64,000 nucleotides of DNA from positions 1 to 64,000 of the forward strand of contig JAKEEG010000075.1 in assembly GCA_022616555.1 (NCBI GenBank), read 5' to 3'. Positions 1-8,840 of the stretch are shown here, one piece after another (within the stretch, counting starts at the first letter, position 1; each line of letters begins with the position of its first letter). Under the pieces are notes generated by a model. The model was not told the origin of the DNA. It worked only from the letters and a program-made list of their open reading frames with translations, and did not search any database. Source of the DNA: Ignavibacteriota bacterium (lineage in GTDB: Bacteria > Bacteroidota > Ignavibacteria > UBA10030). A program made the translations under genes and the position numbers.

Positions 1-1
1 G

Positions 2-1633
2 TCCCGCGGCTTGCGTTTGCAGCTCGTTGACCCGTTTATCGGCGAGCTGGCGAATCTTTCAGGTACGATGGTCTGTGATGTAGCGATCAGGGGTACTGTG
101 GAGCAGCCGCGCTACGAGGGTTCGTTGAGCTTGAGTGAAGCACAGTTCGTCTTTACGCCGTTGGGGCTTACCTACATTGTTGATGGGGAGTTTATTCCCG
201 TGGGGCAGCGCATTGCGCTTGAAAATTTTCGCATCAAGAATACCCAACATGATCAAGGGGACGGCGAAGTCAAACTTTCGGGTTCGTTTACCTTGGACGG
301 CTTGACGCTACGGGATTTTGACCTGCTCGCGAGCGGACAATTATTAGTGATGAAAGAATCCGTGCGCCAGCCGGGACAGACAATCTACGGAACGGTATTC
401 GTTGCGATGGGCCCGAACGGACTCCATTGGCAGGGTACGCCGGAGCGCTCGGTTGTTTCCGGGAAAGTGTATGTGAGGAATGCAAACTTAACGCTGCCTC
501 CGACACGAGACATCCTGATTAATACAAACAGGGATGTGATTCTCACTGTGGTTGATGATACGACACAGCAGGCGCCCGGCAAGCTTCAGGGCAGCAACGG
601 AGGAAACGGCACGAATGGCAATGCGCTCTTTGCCTTGAATAACGGTGGCATTGCATTTCCTCAAAATGGGGGCGGGTCTGTTCGTAACGACCAACCGGAT
701 GACGAGAGGTCGTTCCTCGATAGGCTTGTGTATAATCTCGATATTGAAACGCAGGGCCCCACCTATGTTCGATTTATTTTCAACCCGTATACGGGCGAGG
801 AGCTCTTTGCCGAGCTGAAAGGGCGAATGGCGTTTTCAAAAGATGCCGGCCAAACCCGCCTCACAGGCGAGGTCGAGGTAGGCGACCGTTCCTATTATAA
901 CTTTTTGAAGAGATTCCAAGCGACCGGGAAGCTGACATTCACAGGCGATGCCCTCAACCCCGAGCTCAATATTCTTGCAAAATATGAAAGCTCCTACCAA
1001 CTTGCGGATTCCGCGCAGTCATCGGTGGCCCGTCCCGCGCACCTTCAATCTCTCCCACCGGATTTTAAGCCGATTCGAGTCGCTGTATTATTGAACATCA
1101 CTGGGACGCGGCAAGAGCCCAAGCCGAAATTCAGTCTCGAGTTTGTCGATGTGGGCGGCAACCGCGCAGAAAACACTTCGGGCGATGTCGAATCCGAAGC
1201 TATTTCGTTCATTCTCACAGGTTCGTTTGGCGACGACTTAACTCAACAGGAGCGCAGTTCTATCCTAGGCCCTAATTTGATTTACGGCTTAACTTCCTCG
1301 GTGCTTTCAGGCCCGATCACGGATTATATTAAGAAGAAGTTCGACTATATCAGTTCAATTGACGTTATTTATTATGGCGGTGATGTGCAGTCTTCCACCG
1401 ATGTGCGTGTGACGGGTGAGGTAGGCGAAGCAGTCATCCGCTTTGGCGGAAGGGTTTTCAGCGATCTCACCAATGCCAATGCGAGCGTACAACTGCCCAT
1501 GAGCACTGTGCTCGGTTCGGAGGGCTGGCGGAATCTTATTTTAGAGGTAGAACGACGCGTGGAAGGTGTTGAAAGCTATGAGCAGCGAAGAGAATCTAAT
1601 GGGTTGCGGTTAATCTATCGCATTACGTTTTAG
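2..1633 (+). CDS. TamB-like (translocation/assembly module, DUF490) C-terminal part; 5' truncated by window edge
   Basis: Open from the window edge; beta-rich repetitive AsmA/TamB-like sequence with C-terminal 'LTSSVLSGPITDYIKKKF...LILEVERRVEGVESYEQRRESNGLRLIYRITF'. Confidence 0.75.
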   Translation, partial: SRGLRLQLVDPFIGELANLSGTMVCDVAIRGTVEQPRYEGSLSLSEAQFVFTPLGLTYIVDGEFIPVGQRIALENFRIKNTQHDQGDGEVKLSGSFTLDGLTLRDFDLLASGQLLVMKESVRQPGQTIYGTVFVAMGPNGLHWQGTPERSVVSGKVYVRNANLTLPPTRDILINTNRDVILTVVDDTTQQAPGKLQGSNGGNGTNGNALFALNNGGIAFPQNGGGSVRNDQPDDERSFLDRLVYNLDIETQGPTYVRFIFNPYTGEELFAELKGRMAFSKDAGQTRLTGEVEVGDRSYYNFLKRFQATGKLTFTGDALNPELNILAKYESSYQLADSAQSSVARPAHLQSLPPDFKPIRVAVLLNITGTRQEPKPKFSLEFVDVGGNRAENTSGDVESEAISFILTGSFGDDLTQQERSSILGPNLIYGLTSSVLSGPITDYIKKKFDYISSIDVIYYGGDVQSSTDVRVTGEVGEAVIRFGGRVFSDLTNANASVQLPMSTVLGSEGWRNLILEVERRVEGVESYEQRRESNGLRLIYRITF

Positions 1634-1728
1634 ACTGACGCGTTGCCATAAATGACAACGCTCACCGAAAAAACCCTCCAGAAGGAGGATGAAATTGCAT
1701 TCCGGGTTACCGGAATTTTATCGCTGAA

Positions 1729-1748
1729 CATCACCATTAATGGTGATG
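1729..1748. repeat. 20-bp perfect palindrome CATCACCATTAATGGTGATG
   Basis: Direct reading; preceded by hairpins CCTCC-AGAA-GGAGG and ATTCCGG-GTTA-CCGGAAT. Confidence 0.7.
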
Positions 1749-1763
1749 CTTTACTGAATCGCA

Positions 1764-1924
1764 TAATTGTCAACCACCCCGTCCCGACAAAGACGCCTGC
1801 CTGCCGGCAGGCAGGTCGGGACACCCCCCGTTGAGTAAGGAGGGGAAAGGCTCACCAGTATTTTGTCCGTCTTGATGAAGACGGGACGCGGCTCGTTTTC
1901 TGAGCCGCAGGGGGTTGACAATTA
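1764..1924. repeat. MITE-like element with 12-bp perfect terminal inverted repeats (TAATTGTCAACC ... GGTTGACAATTA)
   Basis: Ends 1764-1775 and 1913-1924 are exact reverse complements; interior carries CCTGCCTGCCGGCAGGCAGG and further hairpins. Confidence 0.6.
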
Positions 1925-2037
1925 CCTTCAGGAAAAATTAATTAAACGAAGAAAGCAGGTACAATATCCAAGAAGTAGAGAAGAAAATACTGAATTTTTT
2001 AGCGCGGTACCCTAACCAAACGTTTAAGCCGCGCGAG

Positions 2038-4137
2038 TTGGCGAGGCGGCTCTCGATGAAGTCTGATGAGGAATACCGTGCGCTCAAACAAGCAATTCAT
2101 CAATTAAATGAATCAAAACAAATTAGACGAGAGCGAAGGGGCACCATCGGCCATCTCCATACGCCACAGCGGTTAGTAGGTGTATTGGAAATAAAAAAAC
2201 AAGGACTGGGGTTTGTTAACATCGTAGACTCTGATGTACGGATATTTGTGGCGCCAAGATTTCTCAGTACAGCAATGCACGGTGATACTGTAGAAGTCTC
2301 GCTCTTCGCGCAGCCGAAAAAGAAAAAAGACGACGGCTCGTTGCCGGAGGGTGAAGTCACGAAAGTCCTCACCCGCGCCCGCTCCACCGTCGTCGGAACG
2401 TTGGAGCACAGCAGGGGCGCGTACGTTGTTGTTCCGGATGACCGCCGCATGGGCGCCGATGTATTCGTCGACAAAGACCAGCTTGCCGGGGCACAGCAAG
2501 GTAACAAGGTGGTCGTACAGATAGAGTCGTGGGGTGTGAGCCATTCTAACCCGCAAGGCCGTATCCTGCAGGTGTTGGGGAATGCCGGTGAGGTGTCGGC
2601 GGAGCTTCGCTCGGTGTTTCACGAATACCAACTGCCGCTAGGTTTTCCGCCTGAGGTTGTGAGAGAATCCGAGACAATATCGCTGGAGATCCCGCAGTCG
2701 GAAATCGACCGGCGCTTGGATTTTCGCGGGGAAGTTTGCTTCACCATCGACCCGGAGGACGCGAAGGATTTTGACGATGCTGTCTCGCTCGAAGAGTTGG
2801 AGAACGGCTTACTGAAGCTCGGAGTACATATTGCCGACGTTTCATATTACGTGAAGGAGGGTACAGCGTTAGACCGCGAGGCACTCCAACGGGGAACGAG
2901 CGTGTATTTTCCGAATGCAGTCATTCCCATGCTGCCGGAAAAGCTTTCCAACGAACTGTGCAGTTTGCGCCCGAACGAAGACCGTTTAGCCTATTCTGTC
3001 TTCATGCACATGACGCCGCAAGGCGTGGTGAAGGATTACGAGATACGAGAAACGGTTATCCGCAGCAAACGCCGTTTTACGTACGAGCAGGTGCAGGAGA
3101 TTCTCGATGGTAAAAAGAAAGAATTGAAAGCAGACGACTTTGCAGAGAAAGTCCGGGTGATGCACGCACTCAGCAAAACACTGACGAAGAAACGTATGAA
3201 AGAGGGCAGCATCGATTTCGACAGCGCGGAGGCAAAATTCCTGTACGACGAAGAAGGCAAGCCGGTGGAAATTATCAAGAAAGTCAGATTGGACAGCCAC
3301 CGACTCGTAGAGGAATTCATGCTGGCGGCGAACCGCACGGTCGGGCGGCATATCGGCCTGCCGAGGCAGGAAGGAAACCCGAAGCCGTTTTTGTACCGCA
3401 TTCACGATGCTCCCCCGCCCGATAGGTTGAAAGAGCTTTCGCTGTTTGTTTCCAAATTCGGTTATAAGCTTCACGCCGACGGCGGGGTAAGCTCGAAAGG
3501 GTTGCAACGGCTGCTGGAACAGGTGCGCGGCTCGGAAGTGGAAAATGTCATCAACGAAGTAACGCTTCGCTCCATGGCGAAGGCGGTGTATTCTGAAAAG
3601 AACATTGGGCACTATGGACTGGCGTTTGACTATTACTCGCATTTTACGTCGCCGATACGCCGCTATCCGGATTTGTTTATCCATCGCGTATTGAAAGAAT
3701 ACGCGCGCGGCGCTTCACTCGACCACGTTCGGGAAATTCAACGTCGGCTTCCTGCCGTTGCGCAACAAACGTCCGCGCGCGAACGCGTGGCGATGGAAGC
3801 CGAGCGCGCCGGTGTGAAGGTGATGCAGGTCGAGTACATGAAGAGGCACCTGGGGGATGAATTCCACGGGGTGATTTCAGGAGTCACGCATTACGGATTC
3901 TTTGTCGAAGTCAACGACTTGCTTGTCGAAGGAATGGTCCACGTGCGGGACATGGAAGACGATTACTACGTCTATGATGAAAAGAAATACGCGTTGATCG
4001 GCAGGGAAACGGGGAATCAATTCCGGTTGGGTGATGCCGTGAACGTGAAAGTTGTACGCGTGAACCCGGAAGAGCGCGAAATCGACTTTGTTCTCACCAC
4101 GGAAAAACGTTCGTCAAAACGAACGAAGCGGCGTTGA
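2038..4137 (+). CDS. rnr: Ribonuclease R (RNB domain + S1 domain); true start probably upstream, see findings
   Basis: RNB motifs 'FTIDPEDAKDFDDAVSLE', 'HYGLAFDYYSHFTSPIRRYPDL', C-terminal S1 domain and basic tail. Confidence 0.93.
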   Translation: MARRLSMKSDEEYRALKQAIHQLNESKQIRRERRGTIGHLHTPQRLVGVLEIKKQGLGFVNIVDSDVRIFVAPRFLSTAMHGDTVEVSLFAQPKKKKDDGSLPEGEVTKVLTRARSTVVGTLEHSRGAYVVVPDDRRMGADVFVDKDQLAGAQQGNKVVVQIESWGVSHSNPQGRILQVLGNAGEVSAELRSVFHEYQLPLGFPPEVVRESETISLEIPQSEIDRRLDFRGEVCFTIDPEDAKDFDDAVSLEELENGLLKLGVHIADVSYYVKEGTALDREALQRGTSVYFPNAVIPMLPEKLSNELCSLRPNEDRLAYSVFMHMTPQGVVKDYEIRETVIRSKRRFTYEQVQEILDGKKKELKADDFAEKVRVMHALSKTLTKKRMKEGSIDFDSAEAKFLYDEEGKPVEIIKKVRLDSHRLVEEFMLAANRTVGRHIGLPRQEGNPKPFLYRIHDAPPPDRLKELSLFVSKFGYKLHADGGVSSKGLQRLLEQVRGSEVENVINEVTLRSMAKAVYSEKNIGHYGLAFDYYSHFTSPIRRYPDLFIHRVLKEYARGASLDHVREIQRRLPAVAQQTSARERVAMEAERAGVKVMQVEYMKRHLGDEFHGVISGVTHYGFFVEVNDLLVEGMVHVRDMEDDYYVYDEKKYALIGRETGNQFRLGDAVNVKVVRVNPEEREIDFVLTTEKRSSKRTKRR

Positions 4138-4289
4138 ACGGAACTACGCTTTGTAGGACGATGTTGGAATAGATGTGACGGCGACCCGTGAACAAAAGCG
4201 TTCCACTCATCGGAATGGCATTGCTTCTGACAGTGAATTTTTCTAAAATCAAACATCATGTATACTCATAGAGCGGGTAGAGGAGTCTT

Positions 4290-7200
4290 ATGATCGTACT
4301 CGGAAAAAGGCTGGTAGGATGGAGCGTAGCGCTGTTGTTGGTCAATGCACTGGCGTTCGCCCAGAACGACGGGGCTGCATTCTACGGTAAGAATAAAGTT
4401 CAATATAAGAACTTTGAGTGGCAGTATATTCAAACCGACCACTTCGACATCTATTTTGCACAGGATGGCTACGAGCTCGCCTCGTTTGCCGCCGACGCTG
4501 TTGAAGATGCGTACGAGCAGATTCGCAAGCTCTTCCGGTACGATATTAACAGCCGTATCTCGTGGATCATCTATAACTCGCACAACGAATTCCAGCAAAC
4601 CAACGCCGTGGAGGAGTATCTCCAAGAAGGCATAGGCGGAGTGACGGAGCTATTCAAAAACCGTGTCATCGTTCCGTTCGAAGGCAACTACAAGCAATTC
4701 CGGCACGTGATTCACCACGAGCTAGTGCACGCCGTATTTAATGATATGTATTACGGCGGATCGATCCAGTCCATTATCTCCAGCAGGACGCCGCTTGTGC
4801 TGCCGGGTTGGTTCAACGAGGGCATGGCGGAATACGCCGCACTGAAGTGGGATACGAACTCCGACATGTTCCTGCGCGATGCGACAATTCACAATTACAT
4901 TCCTCCGATTAACTTCCTCGGGGGGTACTTTGCCTACCGCGGAGGCCAATCAGTTTGGTACTATGTTGCCAATAAGTACGGTGAACAGAAGATTGCGGAA
5001 ATTCTCAGCCGCGTTCGTACGACGCGCAGCGTTGAGCAAGGGTTTAAATCGACCATCGGGCTAACAATTGAGGAGCTTTCAGAGCGTTGGCAAAAAGAGC
5101 AAAAGGTATTATACTGGCCCGATATTGCGAAACGGGAAGAGCCGAAGGAATACGCGGAACAGCTTACCGACCACACGAAACTGGAAAATTTTTATAATAC
5201 AAGCCCGGCGATTTCTCCGCAGGGCGATAAAATTGCCTTTCTCACAGATAGGAACGACTTTTTTGATATCTATCTCATGTCCGCTATCGACGGGGAGATC
5301 CTCGACAAGTTGGTGAGCGGGCAACGGACAAAAGATTTTGAAGAGTTAAAACTCCTGACCCCGAGAATTACCTGGTCGCCGGATGGGAAGAAAATCGCGC
5401 TCGCCGTTAAATCTGGGGAAACAGACGCCATTGTAATTGTCGACGTCAACTCCGGTTCGACGGAAAGTATTCCCTTCGATCTTGACGCTATTTCTTCGGT
5501 TGATTGGTCGCCGCAAGGGGATAAAATCGTGTTCGTCGGTTCGAAGGCCCCCCAGGCGGATATCTATCTGTATGACCTCGGGTCGAAGGAGTTAGAGAAC
5601 CTCACCAATGATATCTTCTCTGATTTCGACCCTGCGTTTTCTCCCGATGGAAAAACTGTGTACTTCAGCTCCGATCGGGGAGGGTATTTGACGGCGTCGA
5701 TGCTGCCCAGGGATTTCGAGATGATTGGATTCGACTATAGCCAGCAGGATCTGTACGCTCTCGATGTTTCTTCAAGGTCGGTAAAGCGACTGACGACCTC
5801 GCCGCATGGCGATGAGAGTATGCCGGTTGCCTCTCCGGACGGCAAGAAACTGCTGTTTGTTTCCGATAGAAACGGCATAAACAATATTTATGAGCTGGAG
5901 CTTGAGACCGGGGCTGCGCGTCCCATTACGAACTCGCTCAGCGGTGTGTATCAGATTTCATTGTCGCGAGACGGCTCGAAGCTGGCGTTCTCGTCATTAA
6001 ACCAGGCCGGTTTCGACGTGTTCTTGATGCGCGCGCCGCTCGAACGCAAGTTAAATGTCGCTGAGTTGGAAGCAACGGAATATTACAAGAAGCTATTAGA
6101 CTTGCCGCGCGAAGAAAAAACGCGTGAAGTTGTGGCTGAAACAAAAGTTACGAATGACACGGTCGCAGTACGAAATGGCGTTGTCGTCATGGCGGATACG
6201 ACCATGGAGGAAAGCAGGTATCGATCTGGTACACGCGTTGACATGCGAAATTTTGTTTTTTCCGAACGCAATATACGCGATACCTCTGCCTATGCCAATG
6301 CCACGGCCGCCCGTTACCCTCGTTTTGCCATTACGGATAACAGGGATGAAGAAGGTAATTACCTCCCCCGTAAGTATAAACTGAATTTCTCAGCGGACCT
6401 TGTGTATGGGACTGCGAGTTACAATACGTTTTACGGGTTAGAGGGAACGACGATCATGGCGTTCAGCGATTTGATGGGCGACCACCAGATTGTCTTGCAA
6501 ACGAATTTACAGCTCGATTTGAAGAACAGCGATTATGGCCTTGCGTATTACTATCGCCCGCACAGGATTGATTACGGTTTCCAGGGTTTCCATACGGCGC
6601 GATTCATTTATCTCAGCGACCCATTTATCGGCCAGGCCCTGCACCGCTTCCGGCTCTGGGGTTTGGCGGCAGCAATGTCGTACCCTATCGACCGGTTCAA
6701 CAGACTCGACGCGACCTTGCTGTGGCAGAATCTCTCCCGCGATAACTTGGATAACCCCTTCCAGCCCCCGCAGCGTAGATCGTTCCTTCTGCCCGTGCTG
6801 ACGTACGTGAATGACAACTCGTTGTGGCAGGGGGAATGGTTCGGCCCGAACAACGGCTCGCGCTTTTTCCTGACCTTGTACGGAAGCACGAAATACAGCG
6901 ACCAGTCGCTCGATTTCCTCACGACGACGATGGACTATCGCGATTATACGTCCTTTTTGAGAGACTACGTGTTTGCATATCGTTTCACAGCAGGTATGAG
7001 CAACGGTCGAGACCGCCAATCGTTTTTTGTCGGCGGGACGGAAGGATGGATTGCCCGGCAGTTCGAAAGAAATAATTTTCCCATTGAGGACGTAGAAGAC
7101 TACGCATTCCTCACGCCGGTGATGCCGCTGCGAGGCTACAATTATAACGCCCGGAACGGTACGCGCTACGCCCTGGCAAATTTCGAACTTCGCTTCCCGT

Positions 7201-7484
7201 TGGTGCGCTACTTTATCTTGGGCGCACTGCCGATTGGCTTCCAGAACATCCTTGGCACCGCATTTGTCGATGTTGGTACAGCATTCAGCACCACGAAAGG
7301 ATGGCAGGCGTTTCAACGGGATCCAGGGGGAAAGAGCCTGCCGAAGGATTTGCTCATCGGCACGGGCTTCGGTTCGCGCATTTTCTTCCTCGGTTTCCCG
7401 TTACGCATTGATGTGGCGTGGCGGTTCAACGGTTCGAGTTTCTCCGAGCCCACGTATTACTTTTCGTTGGGGCCGGATTTTTAA
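4290..7484 (+). CDS. Peptidase_MA-like / TolB-type PD40 beta-propeller protein with C-terminal outer-membrane barrel-like region
   Basis: Signal peptide; 'HHELVHAVFNDMYYGG'; repeated 'SPDGKKI/SPDGKTVYFSSDR' PD40 units; C-terminal Tyr/Phe-rich region with 'RGYNYNARNGTRYALANFELRFPLVRYF' and terminal Phe. Confidence 0.75.
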   Translation: MIVLGKRLVGWSVALLLVNALAFAQNDGAAFYGKNKVQYKNFEWQYIQTDHFDIYFAQDGYELASFAADAVEDAYEQIRKLFRYDINSRISWIIYNSHNEFQQTNAVEEYLQEGIGGVTELFKNRVIVPFEGNYKQFRHVIHHELVHAVFNDMYYGGSIQSIISSRTPLVLPGWFNEGMAEYAALKWDTNSDMFLRDATIHNYIPPINFLGGYFAYRGGQSVWYYVANKYGEQKIAEILSRVRTTRSVEQGFKSTIGLTIEELSERWQKEQKVLYWPDIAKREEPKEYAEQLTDHTKLENFYNTSPAISPQGDKIAFLTDRNDFFDIYLMSAIDGEILDKLVSGQRTKDFEELKLLTPRITWSPDGKKIALAVKSGETDAIVIVDVNSGSTESIPFDLDAISSVDWSPQGDKIVFVGSKAPQADIYLYDLGSKELENLTNDIFSDFDPAFSPDGKTVYFSSDRGGYLTASMLPRDFEMIGFDYSQQDLYALDVSSRSVKRLTTSPHGDESMPVASPDGKKLLFVSDRNGINNIYELELETGAARPITNSLSGVYQISLSRDGSKLAFSSLNQAGFDVFLMRAPLERKLNVAELEATEYYKKLLDLPREEKTREVVAETKVTNDTVAVRNGVVVMADTTMEESRYRSGTRVDMRNFVFSERNIRDTSAYANATAARYPRFAITDNRDEEGNYLPRKYKLNFSADLVYGTASYNTFYGLEGTTIMAFSDLMGDHQIVLQTNLQLDLKNSDYGLAYYYRPHRIDYGFQGFHTARFIYLSDPFIGQALHRFRLWGLAAAMSYPIDRFNRLDATLLWQNLSRDNLDNPFQPPQRRSFLLPVLTYVNDNSLWQGEWFGPNNGSRFFLTLYGSTKYSDQSLDFLTTTMDYRDYTSFLRDYVFAYRFTAGMSNGRDRQSFFVGGTEGWIARQFERNNFPIEDVEDYAFLTPVMPLRGYNYNARNGTRYALANFELRFPLVRYFILGALPIGFQNILGTAFVDVGTAFSTTKGWQAFQRDPGGKSLPKDLLIGTGFGSRIFFLGFPLRIDVAWRFNGSSFSEPTYYFSLGPDF

Positions 7485-7502
7485 AAACCGCTTAAAAAAC
7501 GC

Positions 7503-7536
7503 AACGCCCCGTTTTCTCTTCAGAAAACGGGGCGTT
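7503..7536. terminator. Bidirectional intrinsic terminator between convergent genes
   Basis: AACGCCCCGTTTTCT-CTTC-AGAAAACGGGGCGTT between convergent CDSs. Confidence 0.85.
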
Positions 7537-7562
7537 ATTGTTTATAGACAGCTGTCCGCCCG

Positions 7563-8825
7563 CTACGACTTTTCAAACCTCTCTACAATCGAAGCCGTTA
7601 CCAAATCCCCCAGGACATTCAGCGTCGTTCGGCACATGTCAAGAATCCTGTCAACTCCTAATATGATGGCGATGCCTTCCATCGGAACACCGACAATACC
7701 TAATACCATCATTAAAAGTGGGATAGAGCCGCCGGGAATCCCCGCCACGCCAATAGCCGTGATCACCGACATGAGCACGACGATGATCTGCGAGCCGAAC
7801 GACAAATCAATACCAAACACTTGTGCAAGAAACAACACGGTTGCTCCTTCGAAGAGTGCAGTGCCGTTCATGTTCATCGTCGCTCCGAGGGGAAGCACGA
7901 AGCCTGCAATCTCTTTTGGAAATTTCAGGTCTTCCTGACCCACGCGCATCGTTGTGGGTAATGTGGCGTTGCTGGAGGAAGTCGAGAACGCCGTCAGCAT
8001 GACAATTCGCGATTTTTTAAAGAATTCAACAGGATTTCGTCTTGCGATGAACTTAATGACCAGAGGGTAAACAACAACTGTGAACACCAGCATGCTGCCA
8101 AACACTGTGACGACGTACTTGAGCAATTGTAACAAGAGGTCGTATCCGAATCGCGCGGTGACGCTGAAGATAAGGCAGAACACGCCGAGAGGAGCAATTT
8201 TCATTACCAGCTCAATGATTGCAATAACGATATGCCCCAGGCTCTCGAGAAATTTTAGCATCGGCTCGGCTTTCTCGCGGGAAACAATCGTCATTGCCAC
8301 GCCAATCATCAACGCAAAAAAGATGACCGCCAGCATCTCGCCGTTTGCCATCGCTTGAATGGGATTGCGAGGAACGATTTTCACAAATAGGTCGATGCCA
8401 AAAACCTTATCGGCAAGGCCCATAGCGCCCTGGACTTCGCCCTGGTACGTTTCCATTAATTTTTGGGTCACTGCGGGGTCAAGTCCGGCCCCGGGCTTGA
8501 CGACGTTCATGATTGTTAATCCTAACGTCGTCGAAAGAGCTGTCAACAATAAGAAGCCGAGGATGGTAACGAGACCGATTCTGCCGAGAGTTTTCAGGTC
8601 GCCCAACCCCGCAACGCCGAGCGCCAAGGTCGAGAGGATAAGCGGGATCACAACCATAATGAGGGCACCGAGCCACATCCTGCCGATTGGCTCGGTTACG
8701 TTGGAAACAAACCCTTGAATATTTTCACCGCCCACCGTTAGATTTGCAGTAACACCTGCAATTGCCCCGAGGACGAGCACGCCGAGAATTTTATTGTGCA
8801 GAGGAATAGATTTCCATGAAGCCAT
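7563..8825 (-). CDS. Dicarboxylate/amino acid:cation symporter (DAACS family)
   Basis: 'TAFSTSSSNATLPTTM', 'LPLGATMNMNGTALFEG', 'GIPGGSIPLLMMVL' motifs. Confidence 0.9.
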   Translation of the reverse strand: MASWKSIPLHNKILGVLVLGAIAGVTANLTVGGENIQGFVSNVTEPIGRMWLGALIMVVIPLILSTLALGVAGLGDLKTLGRIGLVTILGFLLLTALSTTLGLTIMNVVKPGAGLDPAVTQKLMETYQGEVQGAMGLADKVFGIDLFVKIVPRNPIQAMANGEMLAVIFFALMIGVAMTIVSREKAEPMLKFLESLGHIVIAIIELVMKIAPLGVFCLIFSVTARFGYDLLLQLLKYVVTVFGSMLVFTVVVYPLVIKFIARRNPVEFFKKSRIVMLTAFSTSSSNATLPTTMRVGQEDLKFPKEIAGFVLPLGATMNMNGTALFEGATVLFLAQVFGIDLSFGSQIIVVLMSVITAIGVAGIPGGSIPLLMMVLGIVGVPMEGIAIILGVDRILDMCRTTLNVLGDLVTASIVERFEKS

Positions 8826-8840
8826 ATTGGATATCCCTTT

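Noticed and set aside
1652-1834. Small ORFs 1652-1834 and 1630-1824
   Set aside because: They translate repeat and hairpin sequence (ACRQAG from the CCTGCCGGCAGG palindrome).
7234-7938. 234-aa plus-strand ORF crossing the convergent terminator
   Set aside because: It overlaps the end of the TolB-like gene and the antisense strand of the symporter gene and reads through a strong terminator.
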